56,549 nt of DNA from Muricoccus nepalensis (GTDB lineage: Bacteria > Pseudomonadota > Alphaproteobacteria > Acetobacterales > Acetobacteraceae): NCBI RefSeq assembly GCF_006438825.1, contig NZ_RCZP01000033.1, positions 1 through 56,549 of the forward strand, written 5' to 3'. Made by a program: the position numbers and the translations under genes. Of this stretch, positions 26,323 to 35,912 are shown in pieces (within the stretch, counting starts at the first letter, position 1; each line of letters starts with the position of its first letter). The notes beneath the pieces are model-generated. The model ran no database searches. It saw nothing but the letters and a program-made list of their open reading frames with translations, and was not told where the DNA came from.

Positions 26323-27672
26323 CTAGTTGTTGCGGTTGGTGCGCTCGAAGTTGCGGAGCACGGTGTTGCCGCGGGTGTTCATGTTCGTCAGCGACTGCTG
26401 CGCGGACTGCCCGCCCTGGAAGGCGCGCTCCATCTCCTCCTGGATGATGTTGCGGATCTCGATGAAGCCGCCGAGGCGGATGCCGCGGCTGTTCGCCGTG
26501 GGCTCGCCGCCGCGCAGCATCTGCTCGATCGGCACGTCGGCGCCGGGGTTGCGGGCGTAGTAGTTCTGGCTGCGGCTGAGCTCGTAGGCGGCGCGGGTGA
26601 CGGGGACGTAGCCGGTGTCCTGGTGCCACTTGGCCATCACGGCGGGGCTGGTCGCGTAGCGGAAGAACTCGGCGACGCCGCGCCACTCCTCGGTGCTGCG
26701 GGTGTTGTTCGGGCCGCGGTTCATGGACCAGAGCGCCGCGCCGCCGATGATGGAGTTGCGCGGCGAGGTGCCCTCGTAGAACGGCAGCATGGCCGCGCCC
26801 CATTGGAAGCGCGCCTCGCGCTCGATGCGGCCTCGGAGGCCGGAGGAGCCGAAGGCGATCGCGCACTCGCCGGAGGGGAAGAGCGGGTCGCCCGTGGCGT
26901 CGCGCCCGCCGTAGCGGAAGAGGCCGTCCTTCTGCCAGCGGACCAGGTTCTCGAGGTGCCTGACCATCAGCGGGTTGGTCAGGTTCAGCTCGGTGTTCAG
27001 GCCCTCGAAGCCGTTGGCGCGGCTGGCGAGCGGGACGTCGTGGATGGCGAGCAGCTCCTCCACCATGACCCAGCTCGGCCAGGAGCTGGTCATGGGGCAG
27101 GCGATGCCGGCGGCCTTGAGCTTCACCATGGCCTGCTCGACGCCTTCCCAGGTCTGGGGGAAGGTGTTCGCGTCGAGGCCGGCGCGCTGGAACATGTCCT
27201 TGTTGTAGAAGGCGATGGCGGTGCTGCTGTTGAAGGGCATGGCCATCAGCCGGCCGTCGGCGGCGCTGTAGTAGCCGGCGACGGGGCCGATGAAGTCGCG
27301 CGTGTCGATGGCGACGCCGGTCTCGGCGAGCATCTCGTGCAGCGGCTTCACGGCGCGGCCCGCCGTCATCATCGTGCCCGTGCCGACCTCGAACATCTGC
27401 ACGACGTGCGGCGCGGTGTTGGCGCGGAAGGCGGCGATGGCGGCCACGACCGTCTCGGCGTAGCTGCCGCGGTAGGAGGGGACGACCTTGTAGCGGGTCT
27501 GGCTCGCGTTGAAGTCGGCCGCGATCTGCTCGAGCTGCGGGCCGACCGGCGGCGTCAGGCCGTGCCAGAACTGGATCTCGATGGGCTGGGAGGCGGGGGC
27601 CTGGGCGCCGGCGGGCGTCCAGGCGAGGGCGGAGAGCGCGAGGGCGCTGGCCGCGAGTGTGCGTCGCCGCAT
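26323..27672 (-). CDS. extracellular solute-binding protein, UgpB-like
   Basis: A 449-residue ABC binding protein with a signal peptide (RRRTLAASALALSALAWTPAGAQA). The mature start IEIQFWHGLTPPVGPQLEQI and the segments SYRGSYAETVVAAI, MPFNSSTAIAFYNKDMF and SMNRGPNNTRS closely follow UgpB, the glycerol-3-phosphate receptor, so that ligand or a glycerophosphodiester is likely. UgpA, UgpE and UgpC are absent on this side of the cluster. AGGAGG stands upstream of both an ATG (27672, spacing ten) and an in-frame GTG (27678, spacing four); I chose the ATG. Converges with the sugar-acid operon. Confidence 0.9.
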   Translation of the reverse strand: MRRRTLAASALALSALAWTPAGAQAPASQPIEIQFWHGLTPPVGPQLEQIAADFNASQTRYKVVPSYRGSYAETVVAAIAAFRANTAPHVVQMFEVGTGTMMTAGRAVKPLHEMLAETGVAIDTRDFIGPVAGYYSAADGRLMAMPFNSSTAIAFYNKDMFQRAGLDANTFPQTWEGVEQAMVKLKAAGIACPMTSSWPSWVMVEELLAIHDVPLASRANGFEGLNTELNLTNPLMVRHLENLVRWQKDGLFRYGGRDATGDPLFPSGECAIAFGSSGLRGRIEREARFQWGAAMLPFYEGTSPRNSIIGGAALWSMNRGPNNTRSTEEWRGVAEFFRYATSPAVMAKWHQDTGYVPVTRAAYELSRSQNYYARNPGADVPIEQMLRGGEPTANSRGIRLGGFIEIRNIIQEEMERAFQGGQSAQQSLTNMNTRGNTVLRNFERTNRNN

Positions 27673-27742
27673 GGGCACGAAACCTCCTTGTGCTTGGGTG
27701 CCGCCGGCAGCTAGCGGCCCGTTATTTCACCGAGCTTACAGG

Positions 27743-27773
27743 CTTGCGACGGATTTGTGGAAGTCACCGCAAG
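27743..27773. promoter_or_regulatory. inverted repeat in the UgpB-like/amidase intergenic region
   Basis: CTTGCG (27743-27748) and CGCAAG (27768-27773) form a dyad with a 19-base spacer in the 199-base divergent gap, a stretch clearly poorer in GC than its flanks. On the minus strand TCGCAA and AATAAC are 17 bases apart and could be -35/-10 boxes of the UgpB-like gene. Either could be chance; this is a candidate operator/promoter region. Confidence 0.3.
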
Positions 27774-27871
27774 GAGTGTGGAAGGGCGGGCATGGCATGC
27801 CACGACGGGGGGGGCATGGACGGGCGGGCGCGGAGTGAACACCATCCCCCTCCCCCATGCGCGAGCGACCG

Positions 27872-29161
27872 ATGACCGACCTGACCGCCCTCCCCGCCAC
27901 GCAGCTCGCCCGGCGCCTCCGCGCGGGGGAGGTCTCGGCGGCGGAGGTCATGGCCGCGCATCTTGACCGCATCCGCGGGCGCGAGCCCGCGCTGCGCGCC
28001 TTCGCCTCCCTCGACGAAGAGGCGGCCATGGCGGGCGCGCGGGCGGCGGACCGGCGGCTCGCCTCGGGCGCGGCTCCGGGGGCGCTGCACGGGCTGCCGC
28101 TCGGCGTGAAGGACGTGCTCGACGCAGCGGGCCTGCCGTCCGGCTACGGCTCGCCGATCTGGGAGGGCTTCGTGCCGCGGGCGGATTCGGCGGCGGTCGC
28201 GGTCGCGCGCGGGGCGGGGGCGGTGGTGATCGGCAAGACCGTCACGACGGAGTTCGCGACGCGCCGGCCGGGGCCGACCGCCAATCCCGTGAACCCCGCG
28301 CACACGCCGGGCGGCTCCTCCTCCGGCTCGGCGGCCGGGGTGGCCGCGGGGTTCTTCCCGCTCGCCTTCGGGACGCAGACGGCGGGGAGCATCCTGCGGC
28401 CGGCGGCCTTCTGCGGGGTGGTCGGCTACATGCCCACCCACGGCGCGATCCACCGAGCGGGGATGAAGGTGATGAGCGAGACGCTCGACACCATCGGGGC
28501 GCTGGCGCGGACGGTGGCCGATTGCGCGCTGCTCGTGGGCGCGATGACGCGGGCCGACCTCGGCGACCCCGAGGCCCGGCCGGAGCGGGCGCCGCGCCTG
28601 CTGCTCGTCCCCGGCGACGCCGCGCAGGCGGCGCCCGAGACGCTCGCGCTGATGGAGCGGGCGGCGGAGGCGGCGGCGCGCGCGGGGGCGACGGTCACGC
28701 GCGGCGAGTTGCCGGCGGCGGTGACGGCGGCCGCGGCCGCGCACCCGGTGGTGATGAACATGGAGAGCGCGCAGGCGCTGGCCTGGGAGCTGGCCCATCA
28801 CCGGGAGGCGATCTCGGAGGTGCTGCGGGAGAAGCTAGAGCCGGCGGCGGCCCTGCCGGCCGCGGCCCTCGCCGAGGCGCGCGAGGCCTTCGCGCGGGCC
28901 CGGGCCGCCTTCCCCGCGGCGATCGCGGGCTTCGACGCCGTGCTGACCTCGGCCGCGCCGGGCGAGGCGCCGGAGGGGCTGGGATGGACGGGCGATCCCG
29001 CCTTCAACCTTCTCTGGACGGCGCTCGGCGCGCCGGCCGTGAGCGTGCCGGCGGGGCTCGGCCCGCGCGGGCTGCCGCTGGGCGTGCAGGTGGTGGCAGC
29101 GCCGGGGCGCGACCGCGAGGCGCTGCGCTGGGCGGAGTGGATGCGGCAGGCGCTCGGGTAA
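27872..29161 (+). CDS. amidase signature family protein
   Basis: A 429-residue amidase. The Ser-cisSer-Lys triad is visible: Lys in LPLGVKDVLD (K80), the cis-Ser within PGGSSSGSAAG (about 149-150) and the nucleophile Ser in GTQTAGSILRPA (S173). The region AFCGVVGYMPTHG follows. Family members hydrolyse carboxamides, and the group includes GatA, but the absence of GatB/GatC neighbours and the divergent C-terminal half argue against GatA. Substrate unknown. I chose the ATG at 27872 (MTDLTALPATQLARRL), which matches the usual N-terminus; an in-frame ATG at 27857 is also open. Neither has a strong ribosome site. Confidence 0.88.
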   Translation: MTDLTALPATQLARRLRAGEVSAAEVMAAHLDRIRGREPALRAFASLDEEAAMAGARAADRRLASGAAPGALHGLPLGVKDVLDAAGLPSGYGSPIWEGFVPRADSAAVAVARGAGAVVIGKTVTTEFATRRPGPTANPVNPAHTPGGSSSGSAAGVAAGFFPLAFGTQTAGSILRPAAFCGVVGYMPTHGAIHRAGMKVMSETLDTIGALARTVADCALLVGAMTRADLGDPEARPERAPRLLLVPGDAAQAAPETLALMERAAEAAARAGATVTRGELPAAVTAAAAAHPVVMNMESAQALAWELAHHREAISEVLREKLEPAAALPAAALAEAREAFARARAAFPAAIAGFDAVLTSAAPGEAPEGLGWTGDPAFNLLWTALGAPAVSVPAGLGPRGLPLGVQVVAAPGRDREALRWAEWMRQALG

Positions 29162-29167
29162 GGGGCG

Positions 29168-29196
29168 GGCGCCGGCGGCGGAGGGCCGCCGGCGCC
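29168..29196. terminator. strong hairpin between convergent amidase and protease genes
   Basis: A perfect 12-bp stem GGCGCCGGCGGC (29168-29179) / GCCGCCGGCGCC (29185-29196) encloses the five-base loop GGAGG. It lies seven bases after the amidase stop and 13 before the end of the Do-type protease gene, so it can serve both strands. No T-run is present. Confidence 0.6.
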
Positions 29197-29209
29197 GCTC
29201 GGGCGGCCG

Positions 29210-30757
<1,548 letters not shown>

Positions 30758-30898
30758 GGGCACGTTCCCTTCGGAGGGTTGGGTCACGGTAGAGGCGACA
30801 TTTGGCCCGAACGCCCGGCCGGGGAAGGTCCCACGGGGAACAAAGGGCGGCCGGCGCGATCACGCCTCGGTGGGATGTAACTCTTTGCCACACGGGAA

Positions 30899-30924
30899 CG
30901 GCCCGCCCCTTCCGGGACGGGCCG
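30899..30924 (-). terminator. hairpin downstream of hflC
   Basis: CGGCCCGCCCC (30899-30909) pairs with GGGACGGGCCG (30914-30924), ten of eleven positions, around the loop TTCC. It lies 24 bases after the hflC stop in the 190-base gap before the protease gene. There is no T-run, so partial termination or mRNA protection is as likely as full termination. Confidence 0.45.
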
Positions 30925-30947
30925 CTCGGGGCCGGGCGGGCCGGCGG

Positions 30948-31859
30948 TCAGGGCGTTGCCGCCGCTCCCGTTCCCGGCTCTGTCCCTGACGTCGACGGCG
31001 GCAGGTCGCGGAAAAAGCGGAAGAACTCGCTGTCCGGCGAGAGGAGCAGGCGCGATTCGGCGCCCTCGGAGAAGGCCTCGCGATAGGCCTGCATGGCGCG
31101 CCAGAAGGCAAAGAACTCCGGGTCGCGCTGGAAGGCGTCGGCGGAGATGCGGATCGCCTCCTGCTCGCCCTGGCCGCGCAGGATGTCCGCGCTCGCGCCG
31201 CCCTCGGCGAGCAGCACCGTGCGGTCGCGGTCGGCGTTGGCGCGGATGCGGGTGGCCTGCTCGGCGCCCTCCGCGCGGGCCTCGCGGGCCACGCGCTCGC
31301 GCTCGGACTGCATGCGCGAGAGCACGGCCTGGGTGTTCTCCTCCGGCAGGTCGGCGCGGCGGATGCGGACATCCGCCACCTCGATGCCGAAGCGCTTGGC
31401 CTCCACGTTCACCTGGTCGCGGATCTCGTTCATCACGCGGAGCCGCTCGGCCGAGAGGACGGAGAGGAGCGACTCGTTGCCGAGCACGCGGCGCAGCGCC
31501 GAGGAGACGATGGAGGCGAGCCGCCCGCGGATGCCGTTCTCGGCAACGCCCGCGGTCTGGAAGAAGAGCAGCGGGTCGGTGATGCGGTAGCGGGTGAAGC
31601 TGTCCACGATCAGGCGGCGCTGGTCGCCGAGGATGAGCTCCTCGCCGGGCGCCTCGAAGTCCAGCAGGCGGCGGTCGAGGGCGATGACGCTCTGGATGAA
31701 GGGCACCTTCACGTGCAGGCCGGGGCTCTGGATCACGCGCACGGGGTTGCCGAACTGCGTGATGAGCACCTGCTGCGTCTGCTGCACGGTGAAGAGCGAC
31801 GAGGCCGCGGTGACGAGGATGACGGCGGCCGCGACGGCCGCGATGGTGAGGCGGTTCAT
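30948..31859 (-). CDS. hflC: HflC, SPFH-domain modulator of FtsH
   Basis: A 303-residue membrane-anchored SPFH (band 7) protein. Residues 1-22 are the transmembrane anchor; FTVQQTQQVLITQFG and PGLHVKVPFIQSVIALDRR follow, as in HflC, and the coiled-coil stretch has SERERVAREARAEGAEQATRIRANAD-type repeats. In E. coli HflK and HflC form a large complex on the periplasmic side that encloses and regulates the FtsH protease. The start ATG overlaps the hflK stop (ATGA at 31856-31859), so the pair is translationally coupled. Confidence 0.96.
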   Translation of the reverse strand: MNRLTIAAVAAAVILVTAASSLFTVQQTQQVLITQFGNPVRVIQSPGLHVKVPFIQSVIALDRRLLDFEAPGEELILGDQRRLIVDSFTRYRITDPLLFFQTAGVAENGIRGRLASIVSSALRRVLGNESLLSVLSAERLRVMNEIRDQVNVEAKRFGIEVADVRIRRADLPEENTQAVLSRMQSERERVAREARAEGAEQATRIRANADRDRTVLLAEGGASADILRGQGEQEAIRISADAFQRDPEFFAFWRAMQAYREAFSEGAESRLLLSPDSEFFRFFRDLPPSTSGTEPGTGAAATP

Positions 31860-33082
31860 CGGGCGGCTCCCGTCTGCGGGGCGCGTGGCGGGGGGGCCAT
31901 GCTGGGGACGCTGCCGGCGACCGCCGGCGGCGCGGGCCGCGCGGCCGGGGCGGCCGGGCGCCCGCCGTCGAGGTTCAGCAGCGGCACGAGGCCCTGGAGG
32001 CGGTTGTCGACGATGATCTTCGGGTTGCGGCGGAAGATCTCCTCGAGCGTCTCGAGGTAGATGCGCCGCATCGTGACATCCTTCGCCGCCTGGTAGGAGG
32101 AGAGCACGGAGATGAAGCGCGCCGCCTCGCCGCGGGCGCGGGCGATCTGGCTGTCCTTCTGGCCCTGGGCCTCCTGCACCATGCGCGCGGCCTCGCCGCG
32201 GGCGCGGGGGATGATGTCGTTGCGGTAGGATTCCGCCTCGTTGCGCGCGCGCTCGCGGTCGGCGTTTGCGCGCTGGACGTCGCGGAAGGCCTCGATGACG
32301 GCGCCCGGCGGGTCCACCTTCTGGAGCTGGACCTGGGTGATCTCCACGCCCGCGCGGTACTGGTCGAGGATGGCCTGGGTGCCGAGGCGGACCTGTTGCT
32401 CGATCTGGGCGCGCGCCTCAGTCAGCGCGGGCTGGATGGGCGTGCGGCCGATCACCTCGCGCATCATGCTCTCGGCGGCCGACTTCACGGTGACGTCGGG
32501 GTTGCGCGTGTTGAACAGGTACTCGCCGGCGTCGCGGATGCGCCAGAAGACGGCGAAGTCGATGTCGATGATGTTCTCGTCGCCGGTCAGCATCATGCTC
32601 TCCTCGAGCACGTCGCGCGACGGCGTGGGGCGCTGGCTGATGGCGCCCGAGTCGACGGCGCTGCGGAAGCCGACGTCGACGCGGTTGATGCGGGTGACGC
32701 GCGGCGTCGTCACGCTCTCGACCGGCCAGGGGATGCGGTAGTTCAGGCCCGGCGGCGTCGTGCGGTTGAAGGCTCCGAAGCGCATGACGACGCCCTGCTC
32801 GTCGGGCTGCACGCGGTAGAAGCCGGAGGCGCCCCAGGCGGCGACGGCGAGGACGGCCAGGATGGCGAGGCCCTTGCCGCCGTTGCCGGTGGAGCCCATG
32901 CCGCGCGGGAGCCAGCGGCGGACCGCGTCCTGCGCCTGGCGGATGGCGTCGTCGATGTTGGGGCCGCGGCCGTTGCCGCCGCTCCCGCCGCCGGGGGGCG
33001 GAACGCCCCAGGGGCCTTGCGGACGGTTGCCGCCGCCGGGGGATCCCCACGGGCTCGGTCCGCCGCTGTTGTTCCACGGCAT
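31856..33082 (-). CDS. hflK: HflK, SPFH-domain modulator of FtsH
   Basis: A 408-residue partner of HflC. A Gly/Pro-rich cytoplasmic head (GPSPWGSPGGGNRPQGPWG, residues 7-40) is typical of HflK. A membrane segment follows near residues 68-86 (AILAVLAVAAWGASGFY). The SPFH domain includes QPDEQGVVMRFGAFNR and TGDENIIDIDFAVFWRI, then a coiled coil and a C-terminal Pro/Ala-rich tail. The ATG at 33082 (MPWNNSGG) with a GAGGGGAG site further upstream is the family start. It is divergent from mrp. Confidence 0.95.
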   Translation of the reverse strand: MPWNNSGGPSPWGSPGGGNRPQGPWGVPPPGGGSGGNGRGPNIDDAIRQAQDAVRRWLPRGMGSTGNGGKGLAILAVLAVAAWGASGFYRVQPDEQGVVMRFGAFNRTTPPGLNYRIPWPVESVTTPRVTRINRVDVGFRSAVDSGAISQRPTPSRDVLEESMMLTGDENIIDIDFAVFWRIRDAGEYLFNTRNPDVTVKSAAESMMREVIGRTPIQPALTEARAQIEQQVRLGTQAILDQYRAGVEITQVQLQKVDPPGAVIEAFRDVQRANADRERARNEAESYRNDIIPRARGEAARMVQEAQGQKDSQIARARGEAARFISVLSSYQAAKDVTMRRIYLETLEEIFRRNPKIIVDNRLQGLVPLLNLDGGRPAAPAARPAPPAVAGSVPSMAPPPRAPQTGAAR

Positions 33083-33233
33083 GGGCCGGTCAGTCTCCCC
33101 TCTGGAAAGGAGCGGCCCGGCCGCTTGCGCGGGGTCGGGGCCGCCCATATGGCAACCATGGCCCGGCGCCCCCGCTTTCTGGCGCCGTTCCGGTTGTGGG
33201 CCATGTTGGCCGGGTGGCGGAGGTTTTCAAGCG

Positions 33234-34340
33234 ATGGTGAGCGGTCTCGAGGCGGCGGTGCGGGCGGCGCTGGCCGGGGTGCGCGACCCCGCCAGCGGGC
33301 GGGACGTGGTTTCGGCGGGGCTGCTGGGCGGTGTCGCGGTGCGCGACGGCATGGTGCAGGTCGAGGTTTCCGTCCCCCGGGAGCGCGCGCGGGCGATGGA
33401 GCCGCTGCGGGCCGCGGTGGAGGCCGCGGTGCGGAAGGTGCCGGGCGTGCTCTCCGCGAGCGTGGTGCTGACGGCTCATCGCGAGGCCGCGCCCGCCCCC
33501 GCCGCGGCGCCGCCCGCAGCCGGCGGACGTCCCGCGGCCGCGATGTTGCTGCAGGAGGTGGGCGCCGTGATCGCGGTGGCGTCGGGGAAGGGCGGCGTCG
33601 GCAAGTCGACCACGGCGGTGAACCTCGCCGTCGCGCTCGCCGGCAAGGGGCTTCGCGTCGGGCTGCTGGACGCGGACGTCTACGGGCCGTCGCTGCCGCA
33701 GATGCTCGGCACGCACGAGAAGCCCCGCACGGCCGAGGGGCGGATCCTGCCGATCGAGCGCTGGGGGCTGAAGGCGATGTCGATCGGCTTCCTGGTGGAC
33801 CAGGAGACGCCGATGGTCTGGCGCGGGCCGATGGTGATGGGCGCGCTCGAGCAGATGATGTCGGGCGTGGAGTGGGGCGCGCTCGACGCGATGGTGGTCG
33901 ACATGCCGCCGGGCACGGGGGACACGCAGCTCACCATGTCCCAGCGGGTCGCGCTGCGGGGCGCGGTGATCGTCTCGACGCCGCAGGACGTAGCGCTGCT
34001 GGACGCGCGGCGCGGCATCCGCATGTTCGAGAAGGTGAGCGTGCCCGTGCTCGGGCTCGTCGAGAACATGAGCTACTTCTGCTGCCCGAACTGCAACCAC
34101 CGGAGCGAGATCTTCGGGCACGGGGGCGCGCGGGCCGAGGCGGCGCGGCTTGGGGTGGAGTTCCTCGGCGAGCTGCCGCTGACGCTGGCGGTGCGGGAGT
34201 TGTCCGACGCCGGGAAGCCCGTGGTGCTGGCCGCGCCGGACTCGCACGAGGCGGCCGCTTATCGCGCGATCGCGGACCGGGTCTGGGAGAAGGCCTCGGC
34301 GCCGCTGGCCGCCGGGGCGCCGAGGATCGTGGTGGACTAG
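33234..34340 (+). CDS. Mrp/ApbC-type Fe-S carrier ATPase
   Basis: A 368-residue P-loop ATPase. The N-terminal MIP18-like domain is residues 1-85. The deviant Walker A is SGKGGVGKST (117-126), followed by LLDADVYGPSLPQML, VVDMPPGTGDTQL and the CxxC-bearing YFCCPNC near residues 281-286. It binds and hands over a [4Fe-4S] cluster as a homodimer. The same frame is open upstream for 124 codons but that stretch is antisense to hflK; the ATG at 33234 after GGAGG is the real start. Divergent from hflK, as in many alphaproteobacteria. Its 3' end lies in a short tandem repeat. Confidence 0.95.
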   Translation: MVSGLEAAVRAALAGVRDPASGRDVVSAGLLGGVAVRDGMVQVEVSVPRERARAMEPLRAAVEAAVRKVPGVLSASVVLTAHREAAPAPAAAPPAAGGRPAAAMLLQEVGAVIAVASGKGGVGKSTTAVNLAVALAGKGLRVGLLDADVYGPSLPQMLGTHEKPRTAEGRILPIERWGLKAMSIGFLVDQETPMVWRGPMVMGALEQMMSGVEWGALDAMVVDMPPGTGDTQLTMSQRVALRGAVIVSTPQDVALLDARRGIRMFEKVSVPVLGLVENMSYFCCPNCNHRSEIFGHGGARAEAARLGVEFLGELPLTLAVRELSDAGKPVVLAAPDSHEAAAYRAIADRVWEKASAPLAAGAPRIVVD

Positions 34341-34397
34341 GCCGCGCCAGCGGCGCGTGGACTAGGCCGCGCTAGGAGCGCGAGGACTAGGCGACGC
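34331..34397. repeat. 25-bp tandem repeat with hairpins at convergent gene ends
   Basis: GTGGACTAGGCCGCGC starts two 25-base units (34331-34356 and following), and a third degenerate start, GAGGACTAGGC, follows at 34382. Each of the first two can fold: CGCGCC-AGC-GGCGCG and CGCGCT-AGG-AGCGCG, with the closing pair changed on both sides (C-G to T-A). CTAG in the first unit is the stop of mrp, and CTAG in the third gives the stop of the M20 gene on the other strand. Confidence 0.7.
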
Positions 34398-35802
34398 CGC
34401 TGCCGGTGTAGTCCGCGACCATGTGCAGCATGGCGCGCAGCCCCGGCAGCAGGCCCGATTCGTCCACGCGGAAGCGGGGCGAGTGGTTGCTCGGCGCCTC
34501 CCGCGGGTTGGTGCCGGGGGCGGTGACGCCGACGTTGAAGAAGACGCCGGGCACGGCGCTGGAGAAATAGGCGAAGTCCTCCGCGGCGAGGCCCGGCGGC
34601 ATGCTGCGCAGCGCGCCCGGCCCGGCGACGCGGGCGAGGCTCGGCGCCATGCGCGCGGTGAGGCGGGGATCGTTGGCCATGGAGGGGTAGCCGTTGGGCA
34701 TCCAGGACACCTCGGCGCGGCCGTCCATGCCCTGGGCGATGCTCTCCGACACCTCCTTCACGCGGCGCATGATGAACTGGCGGCGCTCCTCGTCGTAGGT
34801 GCGGAGCGTGCCGTTCATCGTCGCGCGGTCGGGGATGATGTTGCTGCGGTTGCCGCCGTGGAACTGGCCGACCGTGAGGACGGAGGGCGAGGCGCCGCTG
34901 TCCACCTGGCGGCTCTGGATGGTCTGCAGCGCCGAGATGATCCCCGCGCCGATGACGATCGGGTCCACCCCGGCCCAGGGGCGCGCGCCGTGGGTCTGGC
35001 GGCCGTGGACGGTGATGGTGAACTCGTCCGCGCTGGCCGCGGCGGGGCCGGGGCGGTAGCCGAGCGTGCCGGCGGTGAGGCCGCTGACGACGTGCAGGCC
35101 GAAGACGGCGTCGGGCTTCGGGTCGTCGAAGGCGCCCTCGGCCAGCATGCGGCGGGCGCCGCCGATCTCGCCGTCCGGCAGGTTCTCCTCGGCGGGCTGG
35201 AAGAGGAGCACGACGGTGCCGCGGAGGTCGGCGCGGTGCTTCGCCAGCACCTCGGCTGCGGCCATGAGGATGGCGGTGTGGCAGTCGTGGCCGCAGGCGT
35301 GCATGACGCCGACCTCCTGGCCGCCCCACATCGTCTTGGCGCGCGAGGCGAAGGGGAGGTCCACCTCCTCGGGCACGGGCAGCGCGTCCATGTCGGCGCG
35401 GAGAGCGAGGACGGGGCCGGGGCCGCCCTCCCCCTTAAGCATCGCGACGAGGCCGGTGACCGCGACCTTGTCGCGCACGCCGTAGCCGAGGCCGCGGAGA
35501 TGGGCGGCCACCAGCGCGGAGGTGCGGACCTCCTGGTTCCCGAGCTCCGGGTTCTGGTGGATGTCGCGGCGCCAGGCGATCATCCGCGCCTCGGCCGCGC
35601 GGGCGGAGGCGTCGAGGGCGGCGTGCAGGGCGCGGGCGGGGCCGGCCTCGACGGCGGCGGGCGGGGGCATCTGGGCCTGGGCGCCCGCCGGGAGGAGGGG
35701 AAGCGCGCAGGCGCAGGCGCAGGCGCAGGCCGCGAGGAAGCCGCGGCGGGAGGCGCCGGGCGCGTCGGCCACCAGGCGCGGGCGGGGCGGACGGAGGAAC
35801 AT
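34387..35802 (-). CDS. M20 family amidohydrolase with Tat-type signal
   Basis: A 471-residue M20D-type amidohydrolase (hippurate hydrolase/IAA-amino acid hydrolase relatives). The N-terminus has a twin-arginine motif (ASRRGFLAAC) followed by a hydrophobic stretch and AGAQAQ, so folded export to the periplasm is likely. Metal-site pieces: LALRADMDALP, MHACGHDCH (His/Asp/Cys), FQPAEEN and the C-terminal SNHSPRF. The lid domain has TVHGRQTHGARPWAG. The signal peptide contains an ACACACAC run coded by a 6-bp repeat. Substrate unknown; N-acyl amino acids or dipeptides are typical. Convergent with mrp. Confidence 0.9.
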   Translation of the reverse strand: MFLRPPRPRLVADAPGASRRGFLAACACACACALPLLPAGAQAQMPPPAAVEAGPARALHAALDASARAAEARMIAWRRDIHQNPELGNQEVRTSALVAAHLRGLGYGVRDKVAVTGLVAMLKGEGGPGPVLALRADMDALPVPEEVDLPFASRAKTMWGGQEVGVMHACGHDCHTAILMAAAEVLAKHRADLRGTVVLLFQPAEENLPDGEIGGARRMLAEGAFDDPKPDAVFGLHVVSGLTAGTLGYRPGPAAASADEFTITVHGRQTHGARPWAGVDPIVIGAGIISALQTIQSRQVDSGASPSVLTVGQFHGGNRSNIIPDRATMNGTLRTYDEERRQFIMRRVKEVSESIAQGMDGRAEVSWMPNGYPSMANDPRLTARMAPSLARVAGPGALRSMPPGLAAEDFAYFSSAVPGVFFNVGVTAPGTNPREAPSNHSPRFRVDESGLLPGLRAMLHMVADYTGSGVA

Positions 35803-35912
35803 TCGGGGCGGCTCCCTGCTGGACGGCCCCAGTTAGGGCCCGCCCGGCCGGGCCTGGCAAGGCGCGGCGGGCGCCCAGCCCCGCTCGTTCCGCCAGCGCG
35901 CTGCGGCCGGCG

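Noticed and set aside
30850-30900. Sigma-54 promoter (TGGCA-N5-TTACA on the minus strand) upstream of the Do protease
   Set aside because: The essential GC of the -12 element is AC here; match is too weak.
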